Source: Bacteroidales bacterium | GTDB lineage: Bacteria; Bacteroidota; Bacteroidia; Bacteroidales; B18-G4 | Direction: 5' to 3' | DNA: 11,433 nt | Assembly (NCBI GenBank): GCA_023132505.1 | Contig: JAGLYE010000027.1 | Coordinates: 1 to 11,433 of the forward strand | In this document: positions 1 through 6,946 of the stretch, one piece after another | Layout: every line of letters begins with the position of its first letter | Numbering within the stretch: position 1 is the stretch's first letter | Notes under the pieces: generated by a model | What the model was told of the DNA's origin: nothing | Databases searched by the model: none | The model's input: the letters and a program-made list of their open reading frames with translations, nothing else | Translations under genes and position numbers: made by a program

Positions 1-618
1 GAACTGGTCTGCACCCGGTGTGAGGTGATCAACAATGGCATATTTGCCTGCTGAAACTTCAGTCATCGGTAAAGCCGCCATGTTATCCCAGCCCACGGTA
101 GTACCACTTCCAAGTAAGTGAATAACCTTTGTTACCACAACATCTTCATAAGGTGTAATGGTCAGGGTGATAACCTCTGAATAAGCATCCGAATAACTCG
201 TTTCATTGTTAATGAAGGACTTCACCTTGAATGAGAAATCAGTCGCCTCACCGGCTACTGCGCCCATTGCCAGGGCTTTCACATTCATGGTACCAACGCT
301 TGGTGTAAATGTCACATCATTTGTTGTAATAAGGTCGGCAACATTCATGAAATTGCTATCGGCAACATCATACTGCAGAGTATATTTGACCGTTTCAAGG
401 CCTGAAAGGCTATAAGAAGCCGCTGCCCACTGGAATGTGGCAAAATCATTGTCTGCCTCATTTTTTGTCAGCACATAAACCCCGCCATTCTCCGGGCTGA
501 TCATCGCCGGCGGGACAGTCTTACTCATATCCAGAATAGGTTCATTATCTGCTTTCTTGCATGCAAACAAGACACCCAGTCCCAGAAAGAGCAGAAAAAT
601 ATATTTGATTTTTTTCAT
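1..618 (-). CDS. SusE-like starch-binding outer-membrane lipoprotein (N-terminal part, cut by window edge)
   Basis: The reading frame is open from an ATG at 618-616 to the left edge, giving 206 codons without a stop; the C-terminus lies outside. The protein starts MKKIKYIFLLFLGLGVLFAC: a lysine-rich start, a hydrophobic core and a lipobox (LFAC) with the lipidated cysteine at residue 20. The mature start KKADNEP carries acidic residues near the cysteine. Residues about 23-150 look like the Ig-like N-terminal SusE domain (for example PENGGVYVLTKNEADNDFAT, FQWAAASYS, TLQYDVADSNF). From about residue 158 the segment VIHLLGSGTTVGWDNMAALP matches the start of the SusE/SusF glucan-binding repeats (LVG-x-GWDN-x-ALPM). 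Proteins of this family are non-catalytic surface glucan binders that help SusCD. The start is 20 bp after the susD stop, which implies co-transcription. An A/T-rich leader precedes the ATG, with no Shine-Dalgarno. Whether it is SusE or SusF in the strict sense cannot be decided without the C-terminus. Confidence 0.88.
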   Translation of the reverse strand, partial: MKKIKYIFLLFLGLGVLFACKKADNEPILDMSKTVPPAMISPENGGVYVLTKNEADNDFATFQWAAASYSLSGLETVKYTLQYDVADSNFMNVADLITTNDVTFTPSVGTMNVKALAMGAVAGEATDFSFKVKSFINNETSYSDAYSEVITLTITPYEDVVVTKVIHLLGSGTTVGWDNMAALPMTEVSAGKYAIVDHLTPGADQF

Positions 619-638
619 AACATTAAATTTTTAAGTTC

Positions 639-2219
639 TTAATAACCGGCATTCTGAACCAGGTTCGGATTAGCTGTCAGGTCTGATGCAGGGATAGGGA
701 ACAGATTATATTTACTGTCTGTAGCAACACCTTCCTTGATCTTACCTTTCCATGGCCAGAGGTAGGTGCCTCCGGTGAATTTTCCAAACCTGATGAGGTC
801 AGTTCTGCGATGACATTCCCACATTAGTTCGCGCGCACGCTCATCAAGGATGAAATCAAGGTCGATACTGCCGGCCGGGTCAGCATTTGCCCTGGTTCTG
901 AGGTCATCAATTAAACCTTCTCCATTTCCGTGGGTTCCGCCTGTTCCGCCTCTCAGCACGGCCTCAGCATACATCAGGTAAACATCGGCCAGTCTGAACA
1001 TTGGAAAATCAGTATCGACGTACTCAAGGCTGCTTCCGGGATCACCCGTTGAAGTAAGGTTGGTGAACTTGGTTATAGCATAACCTTCATTGAAAATTGA
1101 TATATCATCGATCTCCAGTGCCTGCCCTTCGGTGAAGAACATGGCGCGATTATCGGTTGCTCCGGTGATATCATCAAATTTATTTACAATGGCACTGGTA
1201 GTACGTGTTCCTCCCCAGCCACCTGATACTCCATAATCTTCGGGTGCCATATCGCCTCCAATCCCGGCATGGATTATGAAATTGGTACCTCCCCAGGTGG
1301 TTGTGCTGATTCCATCAAAATTCACGCTAAAGATCACCTCATTTGCATAAACCGGACCATTATCAGCCGTGAACAAATGGGCAAAGGTTCCAACAAGTGA
1401 ATATCCGGCATCGATGATCTTATCGCAATAGGTAACACACTCAGTATACTTTTGTGCACCGGTATAAACTTCTGCATTCAGATACAACTTGGCGAGGAGC
1501 ATCCAGGTACATGCCTGATCGGCACGCCCATATTCGTTACCCCTTGCCGGTTTCATCAGGCCTTCAATAGCCTTGAGTTCACTTTCGATATAGGCATAAA
1601 GGTTTGCACGTTGTATCTGAGGAGGGAAGTAGAAACCAACAGCATCTGCCTCAGTTACGAATGGCACATTGCCAAAGAGGTCGAGTGCATGCCAGTAACT
1701 CAATGCCCGCAACCAGCGTGCTTCAGCCCTGTAAAAACCTATGTCTTCACGAAGAGTTCCGCTTACGCCGCGTTCGTCGAGTTTTTCATCGGATGTTTCC
1801 CTGATGAATTCATTCACAGCAGCGATCTGATAAAATATCCTGTAGTAGAAAGCTGTAATGAATACATCGCTTGCCCCCCAGGTCTGATGGTGGAAATCTT
1901 TAATTGTCTGGTCGTTCCATCCGATCACTGCCTCATCTGTAGGCAATTCCTGGTGGTACCAGTATCCACGCAAATATTGTCCGAAGCCCTCATCGATCCC
2001 TGTAATATCAGGATCCCCATGCGGGCCTTGCTGTCCTGAAATGGCCAGGCCGGCATAGAGCTTTGCAAGAACAAATTTATAGTTCGCAGGATCGTCAAAT
2101 ACCGTAGCAGCTGTTACAACGTCTTTATCCAAAGGCACGGTATCCAGATCTTTGTGGCAGGAAGTCCCTATCAGGACCATCCCGGAAACCACTAATATGA
2201 TAGATAGTATTCTTTTCAT
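639..2219 (-). CDS. susD: SusD/RagB-family glycan-binding outer-membrane lipoprotein
   Basis: This 526-residue protein has the usual length for SusD/RagB proteins, the surface lids that bind glycan and close over the SusC porin. The N-terminus MKRILSIILVVSGMVLIGTS-C is a lipoprotein signal with lipobox GTSC and the lipidated cysteine at residue 21. It is followed by HKDLDTVPLD, an acidic start typical of surface-exposed Bacteroidota lipoproteins and of SusD proteins. The middle is rich in Trp, Tyr and Ala and has the TPR-like helices of the family (for example YRAEARWLRALSYWHALDLF, QACTWMLLAKLYLNAEVYTG). The C-terminal hallmarks are present: DERARELMWECHRRTDLIRF and the ending LFPIPASDLTANPNLVQNAG plus a final Tyr. 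It starts 16 bp after the susC stop with an A-rich leader, so it is translated from the same transcript. Starch as substrate is inferred from the GH13 neighbours. Glycan-contact residues cannot be assigned from sequence alone. Confidence 0.95.
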   Translation of the reverse strand: MKRILSIILVVSGMVLIGTSCHKDLDTVPLDKDVVTAATVFDDPANYKFVLAKLYAGLAISGQQGPHGDPDITGIDEGFGQYLRGYWYHQELPTDEAVIGWNDQTIKDFHHQTWGASDVFITAFYYRIFYQIAAVNEFIRETSDEKLDERGVSGTLREDIGFYRAEARWLRALSYWHALDLFGNVPFVTEADAVGFYFPPQIQRANLYAYIESELKAIEGLMKPARGNEYGRADQACTWMLLAKLYLNAEVYTGAQKYTECVTYCDKIIDAGYSLVGTFAHLFTADNGPVYANEVIFSVNFDGISTTTWGGTNFIIHAGIGGDMAPEDYGVSGGWGGTRTTSAIVNKFDDITGATDNRAMFFTEGQALEIDDISIFNEGYAITKFTNLTSTGDPGSSLEYVDTDFPMFRLADVYLMYAEAVLRGGTGGTHGNGEGLIDDLRTRANADPAGSIDLDFILDERARELMWECHRRTDLIRFGKFTGGTYLWPWKGKIKEGVATDSKYNLFPIPASDLTANPNLVQNAGY

Positions 2220-2235
2220 GTCTTTTGTTTTTTCG

Positions 2236-5220
2236 TTAGAACGTTAAACTTACACCAAGAACATAAGCCCTCGGCCTCGGATAAATGTTGTTGTCGATCC
2301 CATTATATATCTCAGGATCGATCCCCCTGTATTTGGTAATAATGAAAGCATTATTAACCGTAAATGTCAGTCGGAGATTTAGTCTTTCTTTCGCAAGATT
2401 CCTGAAATTATAACCCAGGGTCATATAATCCATTTTGAAGAATGAACCATCCTGGATAAAATAATCGGACAGGTATTGTGGGTTATCAAAACCTGTTTCA
2501 GTAACATCTGTGCTGATGTTTGAAAGGTATGGCCCTTCGGGGCGATACAGCCTTTCATACACAGCATTTTCCGATTCAACGTTATTATAAACATAGTTCC
2601 CGAGATACACACGGCCGGAGAATGAGAAGTCAAGGTTCTTCCATACGAACGTGGAATTCAGGCCGATAATGAAATCAGGATGTGGGTCTTTATAATGATA
2701 CCTGTCATCATCAGTAATCTCTCCATCGCCGTTCCTGTCAACATACATGCCTTGTATCGGTTTTCCGTCAGCATCATAAACCTGCTCATATACAAAATAT
2801 GAGAATGCCGGATGCCCGACACTGTGTATCTGAACGGTATTACCAACACCACCTGCAATGCCGCCAACTTTGTAACCCAGGTAGTTCGGGTCGTCAGAAG
2901 CAGTCAGCTTGGTGATCTCATTTCTGTTATAGGTAAAGTTCACACCAATATCCCACGACATATCTGTTTTGGCTATTGCTTTTCCAAAGAGAGAAAGTTC
3001 AATACCTTTGTTTTCAAGGTTTCCGATATTGGTAAGGATCTCATTTGTAAGATTTGTTCCTGCAGGTACAGGGACAATATTCAACAGGTCTTTGGTTTCC
3101 CTCAGGTAAAGATCGAGGTAACCGTAAATCCTGTCTTCAGCGAAGCCAAAATCGAGGCCAATGTTGTATGTAGAGGTCTCTTCCCATTTGATGTTGGCAT
3201 CATAACCTTCCGGCCTTAGCGTACGGTAGTAAGTATTTCCCAGAAGATAGTATGCACCTTGTATGTTGTAAGTATACCTGGCCAGGTACGGGTAATTACC
3301 CTGGTCTATACTTTGCTGACCGGTAATACCATAACTCAGCCTGAGTTTCATCTGCGACAGCCAGCTGGCATTTTCCATAAACTTCTCATCATTGATCTTC
3401 CATGCAACGGCCACTGAGGGAAACCATCCTGAACGGTTATCCTTTGAGAACCTGGAAGTATTATCATTCCTCAGGGTAAGGGTAAGTAGGTACCTGTTTT
3501 TAAATGAGTAATTTATTCTTCCATAGTACGATAACAAGAAATATTCGGTTGGATCATCAATGGTATCAGTCAATTCAGGTGTTCTTACCACGTTAGAGTT
3601 TATGGCGAAATTACTCCTGTAGAAATGCTGCCATGAGTAACCCATCATAGCATTGATATTACTATTAATGGATTCAATGTTCTTATCGTAGTTCAGATAA
3701 AATTCAAGCAGTTTATTCTGTTTTTCCTGTTTGTAATAGTTATCAACACCGCCACCATTTTGAGGATTATATTCAAAAGCAGCAGTAGTATCAACAAATA
3801 CGTTTCCTTTACTGCTTGAAAAATCACCTGCAAGATTCAGGTTAGCCCTTAATTCCGGCAGAAAATGCATGCGGTAATCTAACTGGGCATTTCCAAGAAA
3901 CCTGTGAACATTTGACTGGTCATCCCTTTGATCAAGAAGTGCCACAGGATTTCTTGTGGCCTGTTCAACAGGATTTCCATTCGCCTGGGCCCAGTAGTAA
4001 TAACCTCCGAAAGGAGCATTGGCATCATCAAGCCTGACAGCCTGGGTTGGGTCAAACTGAAGGGCGGCACCAATGGCACCATGATCGGCAAACCTGTTTT
4101 TAACATTGATATACTTAGCATTCACATTGATCTTCAGGTGATCGCCAAATACGGTCGGGTTCAGGTTAAGGCCAACGGTTGTCCTTTTCATATTATCAGT
4201 CTTGAGTATCCCGTCCTGACCTGAATAACCCAGTGAAAACCTGTAAGGCATCCAGCTAAAGGCTCCTGCAGCACCAATATAATGTTCCATGCCAAAGGCA
4301 TTCGTGAAGATCTCGTCCTGCCAGTTGGTATTGGCATCTCCCATCATGTCGACATGGCTGGGTTGCTTGTCTGCGATCAGCCCACGATATGCGTCGGCAT
4401 CATATACACTAACTCTTTTTGTTGGTGTATTCAGAGAGAATTTCCCTGTGTATTCCACTTTGATCTGGAATTTTTTTCCGCCTGCACCAAACCTTGATTT
4501 CTTTGTAGTAACGATTATCACACCATTGGATGCCCTTGAACCGTATATGGCCGTTGCGGATGCATCCTTGAGTATGGTCATGCTTTCAATATCGTTCGGG
4601 TTGATGGTGCTGAGCGGGCTTCTCAAACCAGAGATCCCGTCATTATCGACCGGAACACCATCAATAACGATCAGCGGATCATTCAGGGCCTGGAGTGAAG
4701 AACCTCCCCTGATACGGATCGTAGATTCTGCACCGGGTGAACCACCGCTGTTCACAACCTGAACACCGGCAACCTTACCGGCGATCAATTCTGCGGGGTT
4801 GATGATCGCCCCCTGATTAAAGTCTTTCGCTTCGATCGCATTTACTGCACCGGTGGCATCAGCCTTTTTCTGGATACCGTAACCGATCACCACAAACTCA
4901 TCAAGAAGTTCCGCATCAATCTGCAGAGAAACATCTACTGTTGTATTGGGCTGAACAGTAACTTCTTTCGACTGATAACCTATATAGGATATCACCAGCA
5001 CACTGTTGGGCTCAACAGTAAGGCTGAACTTACCGTCATAATCAGTGGTAGTACCTGTGGTTGTCCCTTTGACCAGCACTGAAGCACCCGGAAGGCTTGA
5101 GCCATCTTCGGCATCAAAGACCATTCCCCTCACTGTTCCTTCCTGGGCATAACCTGCCGGAACAAGCAATGCCATAAACATGAGAAACAGTAAGAATCGG
5201 AGAGTAACTTTTCTTACCAT
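2236..5220 (-). CDS. susC: SusC/RagA-family TonB-dependent outer-membrane oligosaccharide transporter
   Basis: This is a 994-residue protein of normal SusC length. In order it has a type I signal peptide (residues 1-25, ending PAGYA before QEG) and a carboxypeptidase-regulatory-like domain (about 27-102, with GTVRGMVFDAEDGSSLPGAS and SYIGYQSKEVTV). A TonB-box-like stretch EFVVIGYG follows at about 108-115. The plug domain (about 119-238) has the SusC signatures STIRIRGG, PLIVIDGVPV, NDIESMTILKDASATAIYGS and NGVIIVTTKK. The rest is a long beta-barrel that ends in LTF, a terminal aromatic expected for BAM-dependent insertion. The role is energy-driven import of glucan oligosaccharides with SusD. 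It is the first gene after a 271-bp intergenic region that has promoter-like motifs and palindromes, so it probably begins its own transcription unit (susC-susD-susE). The ATG at 5220 is supported by the signal peptide that follows at once. Substrate is inferred from the neighbouring GH13 genes. Confidence 0.97.
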   Translation of the reverse strand: MVRKVTLRFLLFLMFMALLVPAGYAQEGTVRGMVFDAEDGSSLPGASVLVKGTTTGTTTDYDGKFSLTVEPNSVLVISYIGYQSKEVTVQPNTTVDVSLQIDAELLDEFVVIGYGIQKKADATGAVNAIEAKDFNQGAIINPAELIAGKVAGVQVVNSGGSPGAESTIRIRGGSSLQALNDPLIVIDGVPVDNDGISGLRSPLSTINPNDIESMTILKDASATAIYGSRASNGVIIVTTKKSRFGAGGKKFQIKVEYTGKFSLNTPTKRVSVYDADAYRGLIADKQPSHVDMMGDANTNWQDEIFTNAFGMEHYIGAAGAFSWMPYRFSLGYSGQDGILKTDNMKRTTVGLNLNPTVFGDHLKINVNAKYINVKNRFADHGAIGAALQFDPTQAVRLDDANAPFGGYYYWAQANGNPVEQATRNPVALLDQRDDQSNVHRFLGNAQLDYRMHFLPELRANLNLAGDFSSSKGNVFVDTTAAFEYNPQNGGGVDNYYKQEKQNKLLEFYLNYDKNIESINSNINAMMGYSWQHFYRSNFAINSNVVRTPELTDTIDDPTEYFLLSYYGRINYSFKNRYLLTLTLRNDNTSRFSKDNRSGWFPSVAVAWKINDEKFMENASWLSQMKLRLSYGITGQQSIDQGNYPYLARYTYNIQGAYYLLGNTYYRTLRPEGYDANIKWEETSTYNIGLDFGFAEDRIYGYLDLYLRETKDLLNIVPVPAGTNLTNEILTNIGNLENKGIELSLFGKAIAKTDMSWDIGVNFTYNRNEITKLTASDDPNYLGYKVGGIAGGVGNTVQIHSVGHPAFSYFVYEQVYDADGKPIQGMYVDRNGDGEITDDDRYHYKDPHPDFIIGLNSTFVWKNLDFSFSGRVYLGNYVYNNVESENAVYERLYRPEGPYLSNISTDVTETGFDNPQYLSDYFIQDGSFFKMDYMTLGYNFRNLAKERLNLRLTFTVNNAFIITKYRGIDPEIYNGIDNNIYPRPRAYVLGVSLTF

Positions 5221-5239
5221 AGAAATTGATTTAAGTTAG

Positions 5240-5268
5240 TAAACATATGTACAAAATAATATTTCAAA
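5240..5268 (-). promoter_or_regulatory. Candidate Bacteroidota promoter proximal to susC
   Basis: Read on the minus strand, TTTG (5268-5265) is followed after 17 nt by TATGTTTA (5247-5240). This resembles the Bacteroidota housekeeping promoter (-33 TTTG, -7 TAnnTTTG), with one mismatch in the -7 box. Initiation near 5235 would leave a leader of about 15 nt before the susC ATG. The region is very A/T-rich, so chance matches are likely. Confidence 0.4.
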
Positions 5269-5277
5269 TACATGCTC

Positions 5278-5298
5278 CACCATTTTGGCAAAATGGTG
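5278..5298. promoter_or_regulatory. Perfect 21-bp palindrome upstream of susC, candidate operator
   Basis: The arm CACCATTTTG (5278-5287) and its exact reverse complement CAAAATGGTG (5289-5298) flank a single G at 5288. It lies 57 bp upstream of the susC start, 9 bp upstream of one candidate -33 box and just downstream of another candidate promoter. Perfect dyad symmetry in a promoter region suggests a site for a homodimeric regulator; LacI-type regulators often accompany glucan loci in this phylum. It could instead form a hairpin in a longer leader RNA. No regulator gene is visible in the window to pair with it. Confidence 0.55.
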
Positions 5299-5307
5299 TA
5301 TAATGTG

Positions 5308-5321
5308 TAAAGTTAACTTTA
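5308..5321. repeat. 14-bp perfect palindrome in the susC upstream region
   Basis: The sequence TAAAGTTAACTTTA equals its own reverse complement and overlaps the distal candidate -7 box. It may be a second regulator half-site pair or simply chance in A/T-rich DNA. Confidence 0.4.
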
Positions 5322-5338
5322 ATTTAATACTGAATCAA
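5308..5338 (-). promoter_or_regulatory. Second, distal candidate promoter for susC
   Basis: On the minus strand, ATTG (TTG at 5338-5336) is followed after 20 nt by TAACTTTA (5315-5308), a one-mismatch match to TAnnTTTG. Initiation would fall near 5302, placing the 21-bp palindrome (5278-5298) immediately downstream of the start site. The -7 motif lies inside a 14-bp palindrome. This is weak evidence in A/T-rich DNA. Confidence 0.3.
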
Positions 5339-5340
5339 TA

Positions 5341-5369
5341 TCTATATAATAGATTTGTTATTATATAGA
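5341..5369. repeat. A/T-rich inverted repeat with 11-bp perfect arms
   Basis: The arm TCTATATAATA (5341-5351) and its exact reverse complement TATTATATAGA (5359-5369) flank the 7-nt spacer GATTTGT. It lies about 120-150 bp upstream of the susC start. It could be a regulator site or a weak hairpin. There is no G/C-rich stem, so it is unlikely to be a terminator. Confidence 0.5.
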
Positions 5370-5459
5370 ATGATTCTAAAAAAAACAATTGGTTCCGGGC
5401 TATAATGATGTAATTCGCGTAGGATAAATTCTTGTTAGTCAAACAGGACTGTGTTCTGC

Positions 5460-5482
5460 AAAAGCCCGACATGATACCGGGC
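5460..5482 (-). terminator. Probable intrinsic terminator after the GH13 gene cluster
   Basis: On the minus strand, 9 nt after the GH13 stop codon, GCCCGGTA, the loop TCA and TGTCGGGC can form an 8-bp stem (two of the pairs G-T) at 5482-5464. It is followed directly by TTTT (5463-5460). The G/C-rich stem and short U tract fit a rho-independent terminator separating the GH13 genes from susC. The short T run suggests it may be leaky. Confidence 0.65.
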
Positions 5483-5491
5483 AAACTTTGC

Positions 5492-6886
5492 TTATTCCTG
5501 CTCACTCACAAAAATGCGATATTCCCATGGAGCAAGCGAAAACATCTGATCAGGTTTGATCTGTATTATCTCTTCCGTGAACCAGTCTTTGAGATCTTTT
5601 TCTTTACCCCGGAATTTAAGTGTCATTTCCCGGGGCATATCACTCAAATTGGCAATGACCAGTACTGCATTATTACCATTCCTGCGCAGGAATGCATAAA
5701 CCGATTCATCATCTGATGTTTTAAGCCTTTTCATCTTACCCCCTTCTATTCCGCTCCAAAGTGCAGGGTTCTCTTTACGCAGTTGTCCGAGCTTTTGATA
5801 AAATTCGCTCAAAGGATAATCGCCCCAGTCAACACTATCTTTCTCAAAAAACTCCAGGCGCCTGTTAAAAGCAGCTTCCTGCCCTGTGTAGATCAGGGGC
5901 ATACCCGGCAATGTATAGCTTAGTACAGCAAAAGTACCGGCGGCATCTCCCATACGCTCATACTCAGTACCATTCCAGGAGTTTTCATCATGATTGGTGA
6001 TGAAATGCATGCGGTAAGCATCCTTTGGAAATTGTTTATCATGTTTGGCAAAATATGCATCTATATCCGTGACATTCTTTTTTCCCTGTGCCACATCATT
6101 CATCAAATGATGGAACTCCCAGGCATACGACATATCGAATGCGCTGGTGTGATGTTCAACTTCTTCAGCTTCTGCCAGCATAAAAACAGCTTTGATCTGA
6201 TCAAGCTCCGCTCTGGTTTGATTCCAAAATTCGACAGGCACTTCCCCGGCTACATCGCAGCGGTAACCATCGATATCAGCTTCGGTAATCCAGAATTTCA
6301 TGGCGTCAATCATGGCAGTTCGCATTGCGTCATTGTCATAGTCAAGTTCAGCAACATCGGTCCAGTCGAAAGGAGCTATCATCTCCCCGTTCTCGTCCCT
6401 GGTGTACCAATCGGGATGATCTTCAACCCAGGCATGGTCCCAGGCAGTGTGGTTGGCTACCCAGTCGAGGATGACATACATTCCCATGCTATGTGCTTTA
6501 TCCACAAGTTCCTTAAAGTCCTCAAAGGTTCCATATTCGGAGTTTACTGCAGTATAATCCTGCACTGAATAATAGCTTCCCAGCGATCCTTTCCTGTTTT
6601 TCTCCCCTATCGGGTGGATAGGCATCAGCCAGATAATATCAATACCAAGTTCCTTGAGCCGGGGCAGATGCTCTTCAAAGGCCTTAAAAGTCCCCTCCGG
6701 TGTATATTGGCGTACGTTTACCTCGTAGATCACAGCATTTTTGCTCCATGCAGGGTGGATAACATTGCTCTCAGGTGGTAAATTGCCTGCCTTCTTACTT
6801 TTGCATCCTGCTAACAGCAGTCCGCCCACCAGAACAACAGCCAGGATAATAATTAAAGATTGTGTAATTAGCATTTTTATTTTCAT
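5492..6886 (-). CDS. GH13 alpha-amylase-family lipoprotein (464 aa)
   Basis: This is a compact GH13 glycosidase expected to hydrolyse alpha-1,4-glucan. A lysine-containing start and a hydrophobic core end in the lipobox LAGC, with the lipidated cysteine at residue 28, so it is membrane-anchored in the periplasm or at the surface. The catalytic barrel begins at about residue 45 (WSKNAVIYEVNVRQY). The four conserved GH13 regions are visible: DWVANH (141-146), GYRCD with nucleophile Asp211, FMLAEAEE with general acid Glu239, and NHD (298-300) with the transition-state Asp300. Supporting motifs are GSYYSVQDYTAVNSEYGT and GMPLIYTGQE. A domain C beta-sandwich follows from about 385 to the end. No starch-binding module is seen. 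The mature start CKSKKAGN is basic rather than acidic. It starts 60 bp after the previous GH13 stop, with a perfect hairpin in the gap, and is followed by a terminator-like hairpin. The exact GH13 subfamily and product profile cannot be read from the sequence. Confidence 0.93.
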   Translation of the reverse strand: MKIKMLITQSLIIILAVVLVGGLLLAGCKSKKAGNLPPESNVIHPAWSKNAVIYEVNVRQYTPEGTFKAFEEHLPRLKELGIDIIWLMPIHPIGEKNRKGSLGSYYSVQDYTAVNSEYGTFEDFKELVDKAHSMGMYVILDWVANHTAWDHAWVEDHPDWYTRDENGEMIAPFDWTDVAELDYDNDAMRTAMIDAMKFWITEADIDGYRCDVAGEVPVEFWNQTRAELDQIKAVFMLAEAEEVEHHTSAFDMSYAWEFHHLMNDVAQGKKNVTDIDAYFAKHDKQFPKDAYRMHFITNHDENSWNGTEYERMGDAAGTFAVLSYTLPGMPLIYTGQEAAFNRRLEFFEKDSVDWGDYPLSEFYQKLGQLRKENPALWSGIEGGKMKRLKTSDDESVYAFLRRNGNNAVLVIANLSDMPREMTLKFRGKEKDLKDWFTEEIIQIKPDQMFSLAPWEYRIFVSEQE

Positions 6887-6907
6887 TGTTAATCAGAGTT
6901 TTAAACA

Positions 6908-6940
6908 AGGGTTGCCAACCTTATTAAGGTTGGCAACCCT
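6908..6940. repeat. Perfect 33-bp inverted repeat between two GH13 genes (possible attenuator or terminator)
   Basis: The arm AGGGTTGCCAACCTTA (6908-6923) and its exact reverse complement TAAGGTTGGCAACCCT (6925-6940) flank one base (T6924). In RNA the tip would open to a short A/T loop on a stem of about 14 bp. It begins 6 bp after the stop codon of the 793-residue GH13 and ends 21 bp before the next start. On the minus strand the stem is followed by TGTTTAAAA, a modest U-rich tail. It may be a partial terminator, an mRNA-stabilising intercistronic hairpin that sets the expression ratio of the two enzymes, or a copy of a dispersed palindromic repeat. No second copy is present in the window. 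Confidence 0.75.
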
Positions 6941-6946
6941 ATATTA

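Larger units (their letters stand above)
5221..5491. other. Intergenic control region between the GH13 group and susC
   Basis: This is the only long non-coding stretch in the window (271 bp) and is visibly richer in A/T than the flanking genes. Its left part, next to susC, holds two candidate promoters and three inverted repeats. The end next to the GH13 stop codon holds a terminator-like hairpin. A run of eight T on the minus strand (5385-5378) has no strong stem before it. I see no credible small gene and no tRNA. Confidence 0.7.

Noticed and set aside
1452..2039. Long plus-strand open frame (195 codons) opposite susD
   Set aside because: It is antisense to a well-supported susD gene, and its translation is Cys- and Ile-rich with no domain pattern; it is a shadow frame.
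4289..4762. Plus-strand open frame (157 codons) opposite the susC plug region
   Set aside because: It lies antisense to the most conserved part of susC, shows no recognisable protein features and has no independent promoter or spacing context.
5378..5385. Run of eight T on the minus strand as a terminator
   Set aside because: No stable G/C-rich stem precedes it; only weak short self-complementary words such as CAATTG are present.
5432..5716. Plus-strand open frame starting in the intergenic region
   Set aside because: Most of it overlaps the 3' end of the GH13 gene in antisense, it runs through the terminator-like hairpin, and the protein shows no recognisable motif.
5990..6568. Plus-strand open frame (192 codons) opposite the 464-aa GH13 gene
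   Set aside because: The opposite strand encodes all four GH13 motifs; the plus-strand translation is low in charged residues and shows no protein family pattern.
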